From Pelagibacterales bacterium MED-G42 (GTDB lineage Bacteria; Pseudomonadota; Alphaproteobacteria; Pelagibacterales; Pelagibacteraceae), in the NCBI GenBank assembly GCA_002457485.1, contig NTJL01000008.1, positions 1-38,416 on the forward strand: a stretch of 38,416 nt of DNA, read 5' to 3'. The notes below the pieces were generated by a model, which did not search any database, was not told the DNA's origin, and saw nothing but the letters and a program-made list of their open reading frames with translations. The first letter of the stretch is position 1; each line of letters begins with the position of its first letter. Shown here in pieces: positions 27,781 through 35,557 of the stretch. The translations under genes were made by a program, and so were the position numbers.

Positions 27781-27906
27781 TTACTTTTGCCTAGCTTTAA
27801 ATTTTGGATTAGTTTTATTTATCACATAAACTCTACCTCTTCTTCTTACAAGCTTAGAGTTTAGATCTCTTTTTTTTATAGATTTTAATGAGCTTTTAAT
27901 TTTCAT
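27781..27906 (-). CDS. rpmJ: 50S ribosomal protein L36
   Basis: A 41-aa ORF missed by the track: [21 protein letters not shown] continuing [20 protein letters not shown]. It matches the cysteine-less, 41-residue L36 form usual in Alphaproteobacteria (YkgO-like), which lacks the zinc ribbon. Its ATG overlaps the stop of the upstream epimerase (ATGA, 4 nt), so translation may be coupled to that sugar-metabolism gene. The subunit IV-like gene follows 4 nt later. Confidence 0.93.
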   Translation of the reverse strand: MKIKSSLKSIKKRDLNSKLVRRRGRVYVINKTNPKFKARQK

Positions 27907-28790
27907 AAATTCGATTTCTTAATAAACGATCTTATGTAATCTTTCAAATTTATTTTCCCATATTTCCTAATTATTTTATTATTTTGAGAAATTCGTGTTA
28001 AAGCTGACGCATATCTCTCTCCTATTCTTGGTTTTAAGTAAATAATTTTAGATTTAAACATCTTAGCAACATTTAATACTGAGTAAGATTTTTTATGAGT
28101 AACACTATAATAACAGCATTTATTTCTTTTCCAGGCTTCGTAACAAACATTTACAGTATCATCTATATGAGTAAATCTTCTTGTCTGAGACCCTGGTTTA
28201 ACAACTGTAAGTGGTTTTTTTTTTAAATATAAATCTTCAAATATTCCAATTATAGTTGCCATCTCACCAGTTTTAATTTGACCAGGACCATACACATTAT
28301 AAAAATATATTATTTCAAATTTAAAATTGAACCAATGTTTTAAGTTTTCTAATAATTCTAAATTTTTACATTTTGTAAAAGCATATGGAGAAAGATTCTT
28401 ATCTTTTCCTTTATTACCTAAACTAGCTGAAGTCGCTGAATAAATAAGTTTAATTTGGTTTTCTAAACAAAAATTAATCACTTCGTTAGTTCCAATTGAA
28501 TTAGTATACAAACAATCATTAAGTTTTTTAAAACTTTGATAAATTCTTGAAAATTCTCCAAAATGAAAAATTGAATGAATTTTTTTTTTTTTTGAATTAA
28601 ATATTTTTCTAATATCAGAAATATTTCCATTAATATAAGTTACGTTATTATTTTTAATATGATTTTTTTTTGTACCTGTGGAATAGTTATCTAAACTAAT
28701 TATTTTTTTATTAGTTTTTTTGATAAGAAATTTGATTAGATTAGATCCGATAAATCCAGCTCCACCGGTAACTATAATAAATTTTTTCAT
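27903..28790 (-). CDS. NAD-dependent epimerase/dehydratase (UDP-glucose 4-epimerase-like)
   Basis: Extended short-chain dehydrogenase acting on a nucleotide sugar. [16 protein letters not shown] is the NAD-binding GxxGxxG. SATSASLG precedes SPYAFTK, giving catalytic Y136 and K140, and YNVYGPGQ follows. The 295-aa length is slightly short for GalE (about 330). [12 protein letters not shown] resembles UDP-GlcNAc/UDP-Glc 4-epimerases, but the substrate is not certain. The ATG lies about 8 nt after the mature 3' end of 5S rRNA, and its stop overlaps rpmJ. A 14-nt T tract (A14 in the coding strand, 28580-28593) encodes part of a Lys run. It is the only glycan-type gene on this side of the 5S gene. 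Confidence 0.85.
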   Translation of the reverse strand: MKKFIIVTGGAGFIGSNLIKFLIKKTNKKIISLDNYSTGTKKNHIKNNNVTYINGNISDIRKIFNSKKKKIHSIFHFGEFSRIYQSFKKLNDCLYTNSIGTNEVINFCLENQIKLIYSATSASLGNKGKDKNLSPYAFTKCKNLELLENLKHWFNFKFEIIYFYNVYGPGQIKTGEMATIIGIFEDLYLKKKPLTVVKPGSQTRRFTHIDDTVNVCYEAWKRNKCCYYSVTHKKSYSVLNVAKMFKSKIIYLKPRIGERYASALTRISQNNKIIRKYGKINLKDYIRSFIKKSNL

Positions 28791-28797
28791 TATGAAT

Positions 28798-28915
28798 TGC
28801 CTGGCAACGACTTACTCTCCCATGTCTTAAGACAAAGTACCATCAGCGCTGAGAGTCTTAACTGCCGAGTTCGGTATGGGGTCGGGTGTGACACTCTCGC
28901 TATAATCACCAGGCG
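28798..28915 (-). rRNA. rrf: 5S ribosomal RNA
   Basis: On the minus strand the sequence begins GCCTGGTGATTATAGCGAGA, contains the universal CACACCCGACCCCATACCGAACTCGG block and ends GTCGTTGCCAGGC. The terminal helix GCCTGG/CCAGGC closes, giving about 117 nt. No 23S or 16S rRNA is adjacent: a glycan gene island begins 130 bp upstream. Exact mature ends are estimated. Confidence 0.95.
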
Positions 28916-28958
28916 AAGATTTATTACATCATCAAAATACTTTTGTAAACTACTAATA

Positions 28959-28985
28959 AGTATAAAAAAATAATAACTTAATCAA
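28959..28985 (-). promoter_or_regulatory. Candidate promoter for the solitary 5S rRNA
   Basis: On the minus strand TTGATT (28985-28980) and TATACT (28964-28959) are separated by 15 bp, about 44 nt before the 5S 5' end. The spacing is shorter than the usual 16-18 bp. In AT-rich DNA such matches are common, so this is only a candidate. Some promoter is expected, because the next gene upstream is divergent. Confidence 0.35.
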
Positions 28986-29045
28986 ATAGTAGGATAATTA
29001 TTTTATTTTTTTAAACATAGGATAAATTTAGATAATATAAAAAAA

Positions 29046-29792
29046 ATGAAAAATTTTAAAATATCCATAATTACTGTTGTAAAAAATGGAATGCCTTATT
29101 TAAAAGACGCAATTAACTCTTTTAATAATCAAACTTACAAAAATATTGAACAAATTATAGTCTACTCAAATTCAATAGATCAAACTGAGAAATATCTTTT
29201 AAGTCTTAAAAATAAAAAGATTATAAAAGATGAAAATTCAGACAATAAATTTGGTTCTTTAAATCTAGCGGTAGAATACTGTTCAGGCGATTATGTGGGT
29301 ATTTTACATGCAGATGATTTTTTTTATAATGAAAAGACTATTGAAAAAATTGTAAATTTTTTAAATCATAATGAGTCGGACATAGTTTATGGTAATATAA
29401 AATTTTGTTCACAATCGGACAGTAAAAAAATTACTAGAACTTGGAATAGTAAAAAATTTAACAGATCTAGTTTAAAATTTGGATGGATGCCTCCACATAC
29501 TTCAATTTTTCTAAAAAAAAAAATTTTAGAAAATAATTTATATTCCGAAAAATACTCAATTTCTGGAGATTATGATTTTATTTTGAGAATTTTTTTAAAT
29601 AAGGATTATAAAATAGAATTTTTTGATGATTATTTAGTAACAATGAGAACTGGAGGAGATAGCACTAGTTTTAAACTATTTTACAAAAAGTTTAATCAGG
29701 ATATAGAAATAACAAAAAAATTTTTTAGATATTATCTTATTAGTGTAGCATTTAAAATTTTAAGAAAAATAAACCAATTTGTTTTTAAATAA
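29046..29792 (+). CDS. Family 2 glycosyltransferase
   Basis: GT-A-fold enzyme that adds a sugar from a nucleotide donor to a growing glycan. ISIITVVKNGMPYLKDAINSFNNQTYKNIEQIIV is the GT2 N-terminal strand, NLAVEYCSGDYVGILHADD contains the DxD-like metal site (HADD), and GWMPPHTSIFLKKKI...SGDYDFILRI is the acceptor-side region of WcaE/WcaA-like enzymes. The 248-aa length is typical. It is the first gene of the island beyond the 5S gene, and the next gene converges on it 5 nt away. An 11-nt A tract (29513-29523) lies in the coding region. Sugar specificity is unknown. Confidence 0.88.
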   Translation: MKNFKISIITVVKNGMPYLKDAINSFNNQTYKNIEQIIVYSNSIDQTEKYLLSLKNKKIIKDENSDNKFGSLNLAVEYCSGDYVGILHADDFFYNEKTIEKIVNFLNHNESDIVYGNIKFCSQSDSKKITRTWNSKKFNRSSLKFGWMPPHTSIFLKKKILENNLYSEKYSISGDYDFILRIFLNKDYKIEFFDDYLVTMRTGGDSTSFKLFYKKFNQDIEITKKFFRYYLISVAFKILRKINQFVFK

Positions 29793-29797
29793 TTATT

Positions 29798-31480
29798 CTA
29801 AAGTTGTCTGGTGATAAAAGTATAAGAAAATTTTTTATAAAACTTTAATTTTTCACCCTTAGTAACACTGCATATATATGGTGTGGACCAGCATAATTTA
29901 GTCTTAAAATATTTGTCTGAAGAGTCTGGGTAATTAATAATGAACCCATTTTGTTTTTTTGTTGAATAATCTATAATTAAAATTTCTGGCCAGTAACTTT
30001 TTGAATTATTTTTTAATACTCTATTTACATTTTTTGTAAAATTAAAAATTATACATAGAGTTATTATTAAATATATTCCCCTATTGAAACTCACTTTTGT
30101 TAAAGAAATAGTCGTAATTAAAATTAAAAATATTAATGAAAATAAATAAGGTATACCAAAACGTATAACTGGCGACTTTAAGAACCATAAAGATAAACCA
30201 AATATGATAAGGATAAGTAATGTTACTAAACATAATTGATTAGAATTAGCTAAACTATTAATTTCTTTTAAATTGCTAAAAGTTGATTTTATATTAATTA
30301 AAAATAAAACTATAAAAGGTAATAAAATTGCAGCAAGGTGTTCAAATAATTCAATTTTATTTCTCTCGAACCATGTACCAACCCAGTTAAAATCCTTAAT
30401 ATACTCTTCTCTTAATAAATTTCCATCATAATGATTAAAAGATTTGTTAACACTTCCAGTCAAACCAGACATCATTTTTGAAATATCATTAGTATACCAT
30501 TCCATCGATTGAATGCATGTAAATTTAAAATGAGGAACAAAACAACCTGTAAATATAAACTGTTGAAATAACCAAAATAAAAAAAAAGCAAAACAAAAAA
30601 TTATTGGAATCTTAATAAGTGATAAATAAATTTTTTTTTTATAAATTAAGAAAGAGGCAAATAAAACGATAATCGGAGCAATAAAAGTCGATAATTTTAC
30701 CGTTAACGCGAATAAACCAAAACAACAAACTAAAATGAAATATTTGTTAATCTTATAAACATTATTTTCCTCAAATAGTTTAATAAAATAAAATATACTT
30801 AATAAGAGGTATATATTTGCAGGAAAATCAAAACCGTGCTCGGAAATTCTTGAAAACTTTATAATCACATAACTACCTAAAAATAAGATAAATAAATAAG
30901 AAATATTATTCTTATTTTTTTTGTACAATATTTCTTTAAGTAACATGTAAAATATAAAAAATGATAACAATGAATTACTTAATTGAGTTCCTTTTATTTC
31001 TAAAATAGGTAAATAAAAAATAGAAGAAAAGTTTAACCACGTAGAGTTCCATCCAAATTGTGGTTGTAAATTTGATAGACCAAATATAATTTTTTCAGAA
31101 ACTAAATTAATTATAAATGGAAGGTGATAATAACCATAGTCTTCATTAGGTTTATATTTCAAGGTCATTATGAAAATAAGAATAAATGAAATTAAAATAA
31201 ATTTATAATCTGATATAAGACTTTTAAAAATTTTTTTTTCGGTCTTAAAAATAAATAATAATATTAATAGTATAAAAATTAAAGAGTTAAAAGTTTCGTT
31301 TAATGGAACGATTAGATGAAATACAAAAGATAAAAAAACTAAAAAAATTATTCCAAGTAACCCTACTTCATAAATTTCTAGACTATTTGAATCTAATTTA
31401 AATATGTTTATTGATATTATAGATCCTGTAATTAATATTAGAAATATAAAAAGAATGAGAGATAATAAAATTTCAATCAT
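29798..31480 (-). CDS. Polytopic membrane protein, GT-C glycosyltransferase-like
   Basis: A 560-aa protein with roughly 12-14 hydrophobic helices and a smaller soluble C terminus. Between early helices lies NEDYGYYHLPFIINL, an acidic/aromatic motif in the first external loop that resembles the catalytic loop of GT-C polyprenyl-phosphate-sugar transferases. A second external loop (about 315-370) is Cys/Trp-rich. I cannot assign a family with certainty; LIC_10190-type or PMT-like membrane proteins are the closest I can suggest. Its place in a surface-glycan island supports sugar transfer from a lipid carrier at the outer face. It is divergent from gmd with a 143-nt gap. Confidence 0.65.
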   Translation of the reverse strand: MIEILLSLILFIFLILITGSIISINIFKLDSNSLEIYEVGLLGIIFLVFLSFVFHLIVPLNETFNSLIFILLILLFIFKTEKKIFKSLISDYKFILISFILIFIMTLKYKPNEDYGYYHLPFIINLVSEKIIFGLSNLQPQFGWNSTWLNFSSIFYLPILEIKGTQLSNSLLSFFIFYMLLKEILYKKNKNNISYLFILFLGSYVIIKFSRISEHGFDFPANIYLLLSIFYFIKLFEENNVYKINKYFILVCCFGLFALTVKLSTFIAPIIVLFASFLIYKKKIYLSLIKIPIIFCFAFFLFWLFQQFIFTGCFVPHFKFTCIQSMEWYTNDISKMMSGLTGSVNKSFNHYDGNLLREEYIKDFNWVGTWFERNKIELFEHLAAILLPFIVLFLINIKSTFSNLKEINSLANSNQLCLVTLLILIIFGLSLWFLKSPVIRFGIPYLFSLIFLILITTISLTKVSFNRGIYLIITLCIIFNFTKNVNRVLKNNSKSYWPEILIIDYSTKKQNGFIINYPDSSDKYFKTKLCWSTPYICSVTKGEKLKFYKKFSYTFITRQL

Positions 31481-31542
31481 TAATTAACGTTATTACCTAA
31501 ATTGTATATGAAAAATTAAATTTATCATTATGCTTTAATTAT

Positions 31543-31570
31543 TTTACGGACAATTTTTTTATAGTATAAT
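31543..31570 (+). promoter_or_regulatory. Candidate promoter for gmd
   Basis: A perfect TATAAT (31565-31570) is preceded by TTTACG (31543-31548) at 16 bp, in the 143-nt gap between divergent genes. Transcription would start near 31577, leaving a leader of about 47 nt before the gmd ATG. The -35 match is partial (TT.AC. of TTGACA). Confidence 0.45.
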
Positions 31571-31623
31571 ATTTAAATATAAACTAAAATAAATATTATT
31601 TTAAAGAACCTTTTATAAATCCA

Positions 31624-32652
31624 ATGAAAAAAAAAACTGCTTTAATAACAGGTATCTCAGGCCAAGATGGAGCTTACCTAGCTGAATTTCTTTTAAAAAA
31701 AAAATATAAAATCGTTGGCACTGATAGACGATCGGCCAGAATGAACAATTGGCGTCTAGAAAGATTAGGTATTGAAAAAAAGATTATTTTTGAAGAGATG
31801 GAATTAGGAGAAACTTTTGAAATTGAAAGAGTTTTTAGAAAGTACAAATTTGATGAAGTTTATAATCTTGCTGCACAATCGTTTGTTGGAAGCTCTTTTG
31901 GAAGTCCGTTAAATACTTCAAATATTACTGGTCTTGGAGTTTTAAGAATTTTAGAAACTATACGAAATATCAATCCAAAGATAAAATTTTATCAAGCTTC
32001 ATCGTCTGAAATGTTTGGAGATGTATTAGAAAAAACTCAAACAGAAAAAACACCTTTTAATCCTCAAAGTCCTTATGCTATTTCAAAATTATTTGGTCAC
32101 TACATGTCTGTGAATTATAGAAATTCGTATAATATTTTTACCGTATCTGGTATTCTATTTAATCATGAGTCCCCATTGAGAGGTGAAGAGTTTGTAACCA
32201 GAAAAATAGTAAAAGGATTAGTTAAAATATTAAATAATGATCTCAATTTTTTAGAACTAGGAAACCTAGAAGCTAAAAGAGATTGGGGTTATGCAAAAGA
32301 ATACGTAGAGGCCATGTGGAAAATGATACAACAAAAAAAACCTAAAGATTACATTATTTGCACTGGCAAAACCTACTCGATAAAAGAATTTATTAACTAT
32401 TGTATAGATCACCTTAAAATGAATACTAAGTGGATAGGAAAAGGTTTGAATACAAAGCTTATAAATTTAGAGACAAATAAAGTTATTATTAAGATTAATC
32501 CAAAATATTTTCGACCGTCTGAAGTAAATTATTTAAAAGGTAGTTTTAAGAAAGCTAAAAGTAATTTGAATTGGATACCGAAAACTTCCTTAAAAGAATT
32601 GGTTAAAATAATGCTTAATGAGGAATTTAAATATTATAATAAAAAAAATTAA
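31624..32652 (+). CDS. gmd: GDP-mannose 4,6-dehydratase
   Basis: Converts GDP-D-mannose to GDP-4-keto-6-deoxymannose, the precursor of GDP-fucose, GDP-rhamnose, GDP-perosamine and related sugars. The N terminus KTALITGISGQDGAYLAEFLLKKKYKIVGTDRR is diagnostic. The catalytic set is in SSSEMFG and PYAISKLFGHYM, and NHESPLRGEEFVTRKI, RDWGYAKEYVEAMW and YFRPSEVNYLKG match Gmd. The 342-aa length is normal for the compact form. No partner that would use the 4-keto product (fcl, rmd, per) is present in this window, so it should lie further along the island or on another locus. Confidence 0.92.
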   Translation: MKKKTALITGISGQDGAYLAEFLLKKKYKIVGTDRRSARMNNWRLERLGIEKKIIFEEMELGETFEIERVFRKYKFDEVYNLAAQSFVGSSFGSPLNTSNITGLGVLRILETIRNINPKIKFYQASSSEMFGDVLEKTQTEKTPFNPQSPYAISKLFGHYMSVNYRNSYNIFTVSGILFNHESPLRGEEFVTRKIVKGLVKILNNDLNFLELGNLEAKRDWGYAKEYVEAMWKMIQQKKPKDYIICTGKTYSIKEFINYCIDHLKMNTKWIGKGLNTKLINLETNKVIIKINPKYFRPSEVNYLKGSFKKAKSNLNWIPKTSLKELVKIMLNEEFKYYNKKN

Positions 32653-32668
32653 TTTCTTTAAAAATTAC

Positions 32669-34393
32669 TTAATTTATTAATTTTCTAATTGATCCATCTT
32701 TAATTTCATATTTATTATCACAAAAAGATAAATTAGATTTATTATGTGAAACAATTACTATTGTTTTACTACCTTTTTCATCAATAATATTCTGATAAAT
32801 TGCTTTTTCAGTACTCTCATCTATCGCATTTGTAGCTTCATCTAGAACAAGTATTTCTCTAGAGTCATAAAATGCTCTAGCTATTACTAGTCTTTGTTTT
32901 TGACCTGACGAAATTTTTCTTCCATGCGTACCAACCATGTAATTTAATTGACCAGGAAGATCTTTAATAAATTTATCAGCACATGCAAGTTGAATTGCTT
33001 TTTCTAACTTTTTATCATCAATATTCTGATTAGAGGTTAAAGATATATTATTTTTTATTGTGTCCTCAATTAAAAAAGTATCTTGGGATAAAAATGTGAT
33101 TATATTTTGAAATTTTCTTTTATCAATATCACTAAATACTTCATTGTCGTCTATGTAAATTTTTCCTTTAGTAGGTTTAAATAAAAAAGTTATAAGATTT
33201 AAAAGAGTGCTTTTGCCTGATCCACTTTGACCGTATATTCCAGTAACCTTACCCCGCTCAAGAACAAAGTTTTCATTTGTAAAAAAATTTTTCTTATCAT
33301 TATAAGTGAAGTCAATATTTTCTAATTTTAACGATTTTTTAAAATTAAAATTTTCATGATTTGTTGTTTTTAAAACTCTTTTATCTTTTAATGAAAGAGC
33401 TTCATTAATAATTTTTACAGAATTTTCAGAATATCTTATTCTTTGTTTTTGAACTAAAATTCTACTTAATGATGGAAGTGCTCTATATGCAATTACAAAA
33501 TAAAATGTGATTTTTGATATAATTTCATCATTAGATATACCTGAGTCATATAAATAAATTAGTGTTATTAATAGAACAATCAAGCCCATTAATTCCAGTA
33601 GTGCTCTTGGAATAATACTTATTGTTTGCGTTTTGGCATCTAATAAACTTTGATTTTTATTTAAAAGATAAAAATTATTAATCAGTTGATCAATACTTTT
33701 TAAAAAATATATATCTCTTACACCTATAAAAATTCTTTGGCTTACAGTCACCATTTTTTCGGCAATTTCAACCCTTAGCTTTCCCCAAATTTTGATCCTT
33801 TTTTTTAAAAAGCTTAAAATTAGAAAAGTAATTAAGATTATAGGGATTATAGCTAAAAAGATTATACTATGACCTGTAAATATAATTAAAACAAAGATTG
33901 CAATCAAAAGCATACACTCACTTAATAATATCATCAACGCATCAAGAAATTCTGTTGAAAAAACTGATGTTTCAGAGCTCATTGTTGCAGAGAGTTTTCC
34001 TTGGCTATTGTTAATAAAATATAAATAGTCTTGATTAAAAAATTTTTTAAGAATTTTTGTGGAAACTTCTGCTCTTATCTCACTGTTGTAACCAAATATA
34101 TATCTATAAATAACTATAGAAAATACATTCTTTATGAGGAATATTGAAAAAAAAATAATACAAAAAATTGGTAAGATAATATTTTCTTTTTTTTCAATTA
34201 AATTGATAAAGTTATCTAAAATTGGAAGATCAGATAATTTTTCTGGAGAAAAAATAGCAGTAATAAATGGAATTACTGAAGCTATTCCAATTATTTCTAA
34301 TAAAGATAATAATAAAAACAAAAAAATAATAAAAAAAAATTTCTTTTGATTTTTTTTTGATAATATTGACCAAGCAGATAAATATAGATTCAC
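32669..34393 (-). CDS. PglK-like ABC transporter (lipid-linked oligosaccharide flippase)
   Basis: A 574-aa half-transporter with fused domains. The N-terminal membrane part has about six helices, starting with LLEIIGIASVIPFITAIF, which resembles the N terminus of Campylobacter PglK. IPRALLELMGLIVLL and VIAYRALPSLSRI also follow PglK. The ATPase domain has GQSGSGKSTLL (Walker A), SSGQKQRLVIARA (signature, with SSGQ in place of SGGQ), EILVLDEATNAID (Walker B) and the H-loop SHN. I infer that it flips an undecaprenyl-linked glycan made by the island's transferases; MsbA-like lipid export is the alternative. It is 6 nt after the GDP-mannose epimerase gene. Confidence 0.82.
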   Translation of the reverse strand: MNLYLSAWSILSKKNQKKFFFIIFLFLLLSLLEIIGIASVIPFITAIFSPEKLSDLPILDNFINLIEKKENIILPIFCIIFFSIFLIKNVFSIVIYRYIFGYNSEIRAEVSTKILKKFFNQDYLYFINNSQGKLSATMSSETSVFSTEFLDALMILLSECMLLIAIFVLIIFTGHSIIFLAIIPIILITFLILSFLKKRIKIWGKLRVEIAEKMVTVSQRIFIGVRDIYFLKSIDQLINNFYLLNKNQSLLDAKTQTISIIPRALLELMGLIVLLITLIYLYDSGISNDEIISKITFYFVIAYRALPSLSRILVQKQRIRYSENSVKIINEALSLKDKRVLKTTNHENFNFKKSLKLENIDFTYNDKKNFFTNENFVLERGKVTGIYGQSGSGKSTLLNLITFLFKPTKGKIYIDDNEVFSDIDKRKFQNIITFLSQDTFLIEDTIKNNISLTSNQNIDDKKLEKAIQLACADKFIKDLPGQLNYMVGTHGRKISSGQKQRLVIARAFYDSREILVLDEATNAIDESTEKAIYQNIIDEKGSKTIVIVSHNKSNLSFCDNKYEIKDGSIRKLIN

Positions 34394-34399
34394 AGTTAT

Positions 34400-35410
34400 T
34401 TAATTGTTAAGATCCTTTTTAGTAAATCTTATAAACTCGTCATTTTTTTTATTTAAATAAATATTTTCTATCCAATTATATGTCTTTTTTATACCTTCAT
34501 CTAAAGAATATTTATAATCCCAATTAAGTGTCTTTTTTATTAGATCGTTATTACTTGATCTTCCTCTTACACCTTGAGGTTTATCAAGTTGATAATTTTT
34601 TTTAAACTCTCTTCCAGATATTTTTTCAGCAATAGATAAAAGTTCGTTTATAGTAACTTTCTCATCACTTCCTATATTGATTGGATTAGAATAATCTGAA
34701 AAAAAAAGTTTTAATACAGCATCTACACAATCATCTATATATAAAAAACTTCTTGTTTGGGTTCCATCACCCCAAACATCAATAATATCTTTATTATTCA
34801 TTTTTGCTTCTATAACTTTTCTACATATAGCTGCGGGTGCTTTTTCTCTTCCTCCATCAAAGGTTCCCATGGGACCATAAATATTATGAAACCTTGCCAC
34901 TCTAGTTTCTAATCCATAATCTTCTGTAAAATGTCTACACATTCTTTCGCTGAACAATTTTTCCCAACCATAACCATCTTCGGGCATAGCTGGGTACGCA
35001 TCATCCTCTTTTAAACCATCAATATTTGGATCATTTTGTAAATCTTTATTATAAGCACAGGCACTAGATGAAAAAAAATATCTTTTAACGTTGTTTTTTT
35101 GGCATGCTTTTAAAAGATTAGTATTTATCAAAACTGATAACATGCAATCAGCTTTATTATTTTCAATAAATCCTATTCCACCCATATTACATGCTAAATT
35201 GATTACATAATCCATATCCTCAGACATCTTTAAACAATTTTTATACTCTTGCATATCTAGAGAATGATTATCTATTTTATCAAATTTTTGAAACCAAAAA
35301 TCGAGTGGTTTTACATCAACTGCTCTGACCAAATTGCCTTCATTTAAAAGTCTATTAATAAAATGACCCCCAATAAAGCCCCCTGCACCGACAACTAAGA
35401 ATTTATTCAT
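34400..35410 (-). CDS. GDP-mannose 3,5-epimerase (plant GME type)
   Basis: Predicted to convert GDP-D-mannose to GDP-L-galactose (and GDP-L-gulose) by double epimerisation. The sequence follows the plant enzyme closely: NMGGIGFIENN, SSSACAYN, YGWEKLFSERMCRHF, RFHNIYGPMGTFDGGREKAPAAICRK, WGDGTQTRSFLYIDDCV and GVRGRSSNND. Active-site equivalents are visible as C118, Y147, K151 and K190. The NAD motif is VGAGGFIGGHF. The 336-aa length is close to the plant core. It would use the same GDP-mannose pool as gmd. It lies 6 nt before the flippase gene and is divergent from the next glycosyltransferase. Confidence 0.87.
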   Translation of the reverse strand: MNKFLVVGAGGFIGGHFINRLLNEGNLVRAVDVKPLDFWFQKFDKIDNHSLDMQEYKNCLKMSEDMDYVINLACNMGGIGFIENNKADCMLSVLINTNLLKACQKNNVKRYFFSSSACAYNKDLQNDPNIDGLKEDDAYPAMPEDGYGWEKLFSERMCRHFTEDYGLETRVARFHNIYGPMGTFDGGREKAPAAICRKVIEAKMNNKDIIDVWGDGTQTRSFLYIDDCVDAVLKLFFSDYSNPINIGSDEKVTINELLSIAEKISGREFKKNYQLDKPQGVRGRSSNNDLIKKTLNWDYKYSLDEGIKKTYNWIENIYLNKKNDEFIRFTKKDLNN

Positions 35411-35493
35411 ATACTAACTTGCGAATTATAATTGAAAAAATAAATGTAATATATTCTCCTTCTTTTTAAATGCAAACAAAAGGTATAAAGATT

Positions 35494-35522
35494 TTGAAAA
35501 AAAAGAGTAATATTCTTATAGA
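35494..35522 (+). promoter_or_regulatory. Candidate promoter for the GT/WecA-like pair
   Basis: TTGAAA (35494-35499) and TATAGA (35517-35522) with a 17-bp spacer lie in the 147-nt gap between divergent genes, about 35 nt before the ATG at 35558. Five and four positions match the sigma-70 consensus hexamers. Supported by position; unproven. Confidence 0.42.
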
Positions 35523-35557
35523 AATTGTAAAATTTTATTATAAATGTTGTTATATAG

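Noticed and set aside
27592-27864. 90-aa plus-strand ORF over the pntA start and small genes
   Set aside because: It lies opposite pntA, the subunit IV-like gene and rpmJ, all of which are supported on the minus strand.
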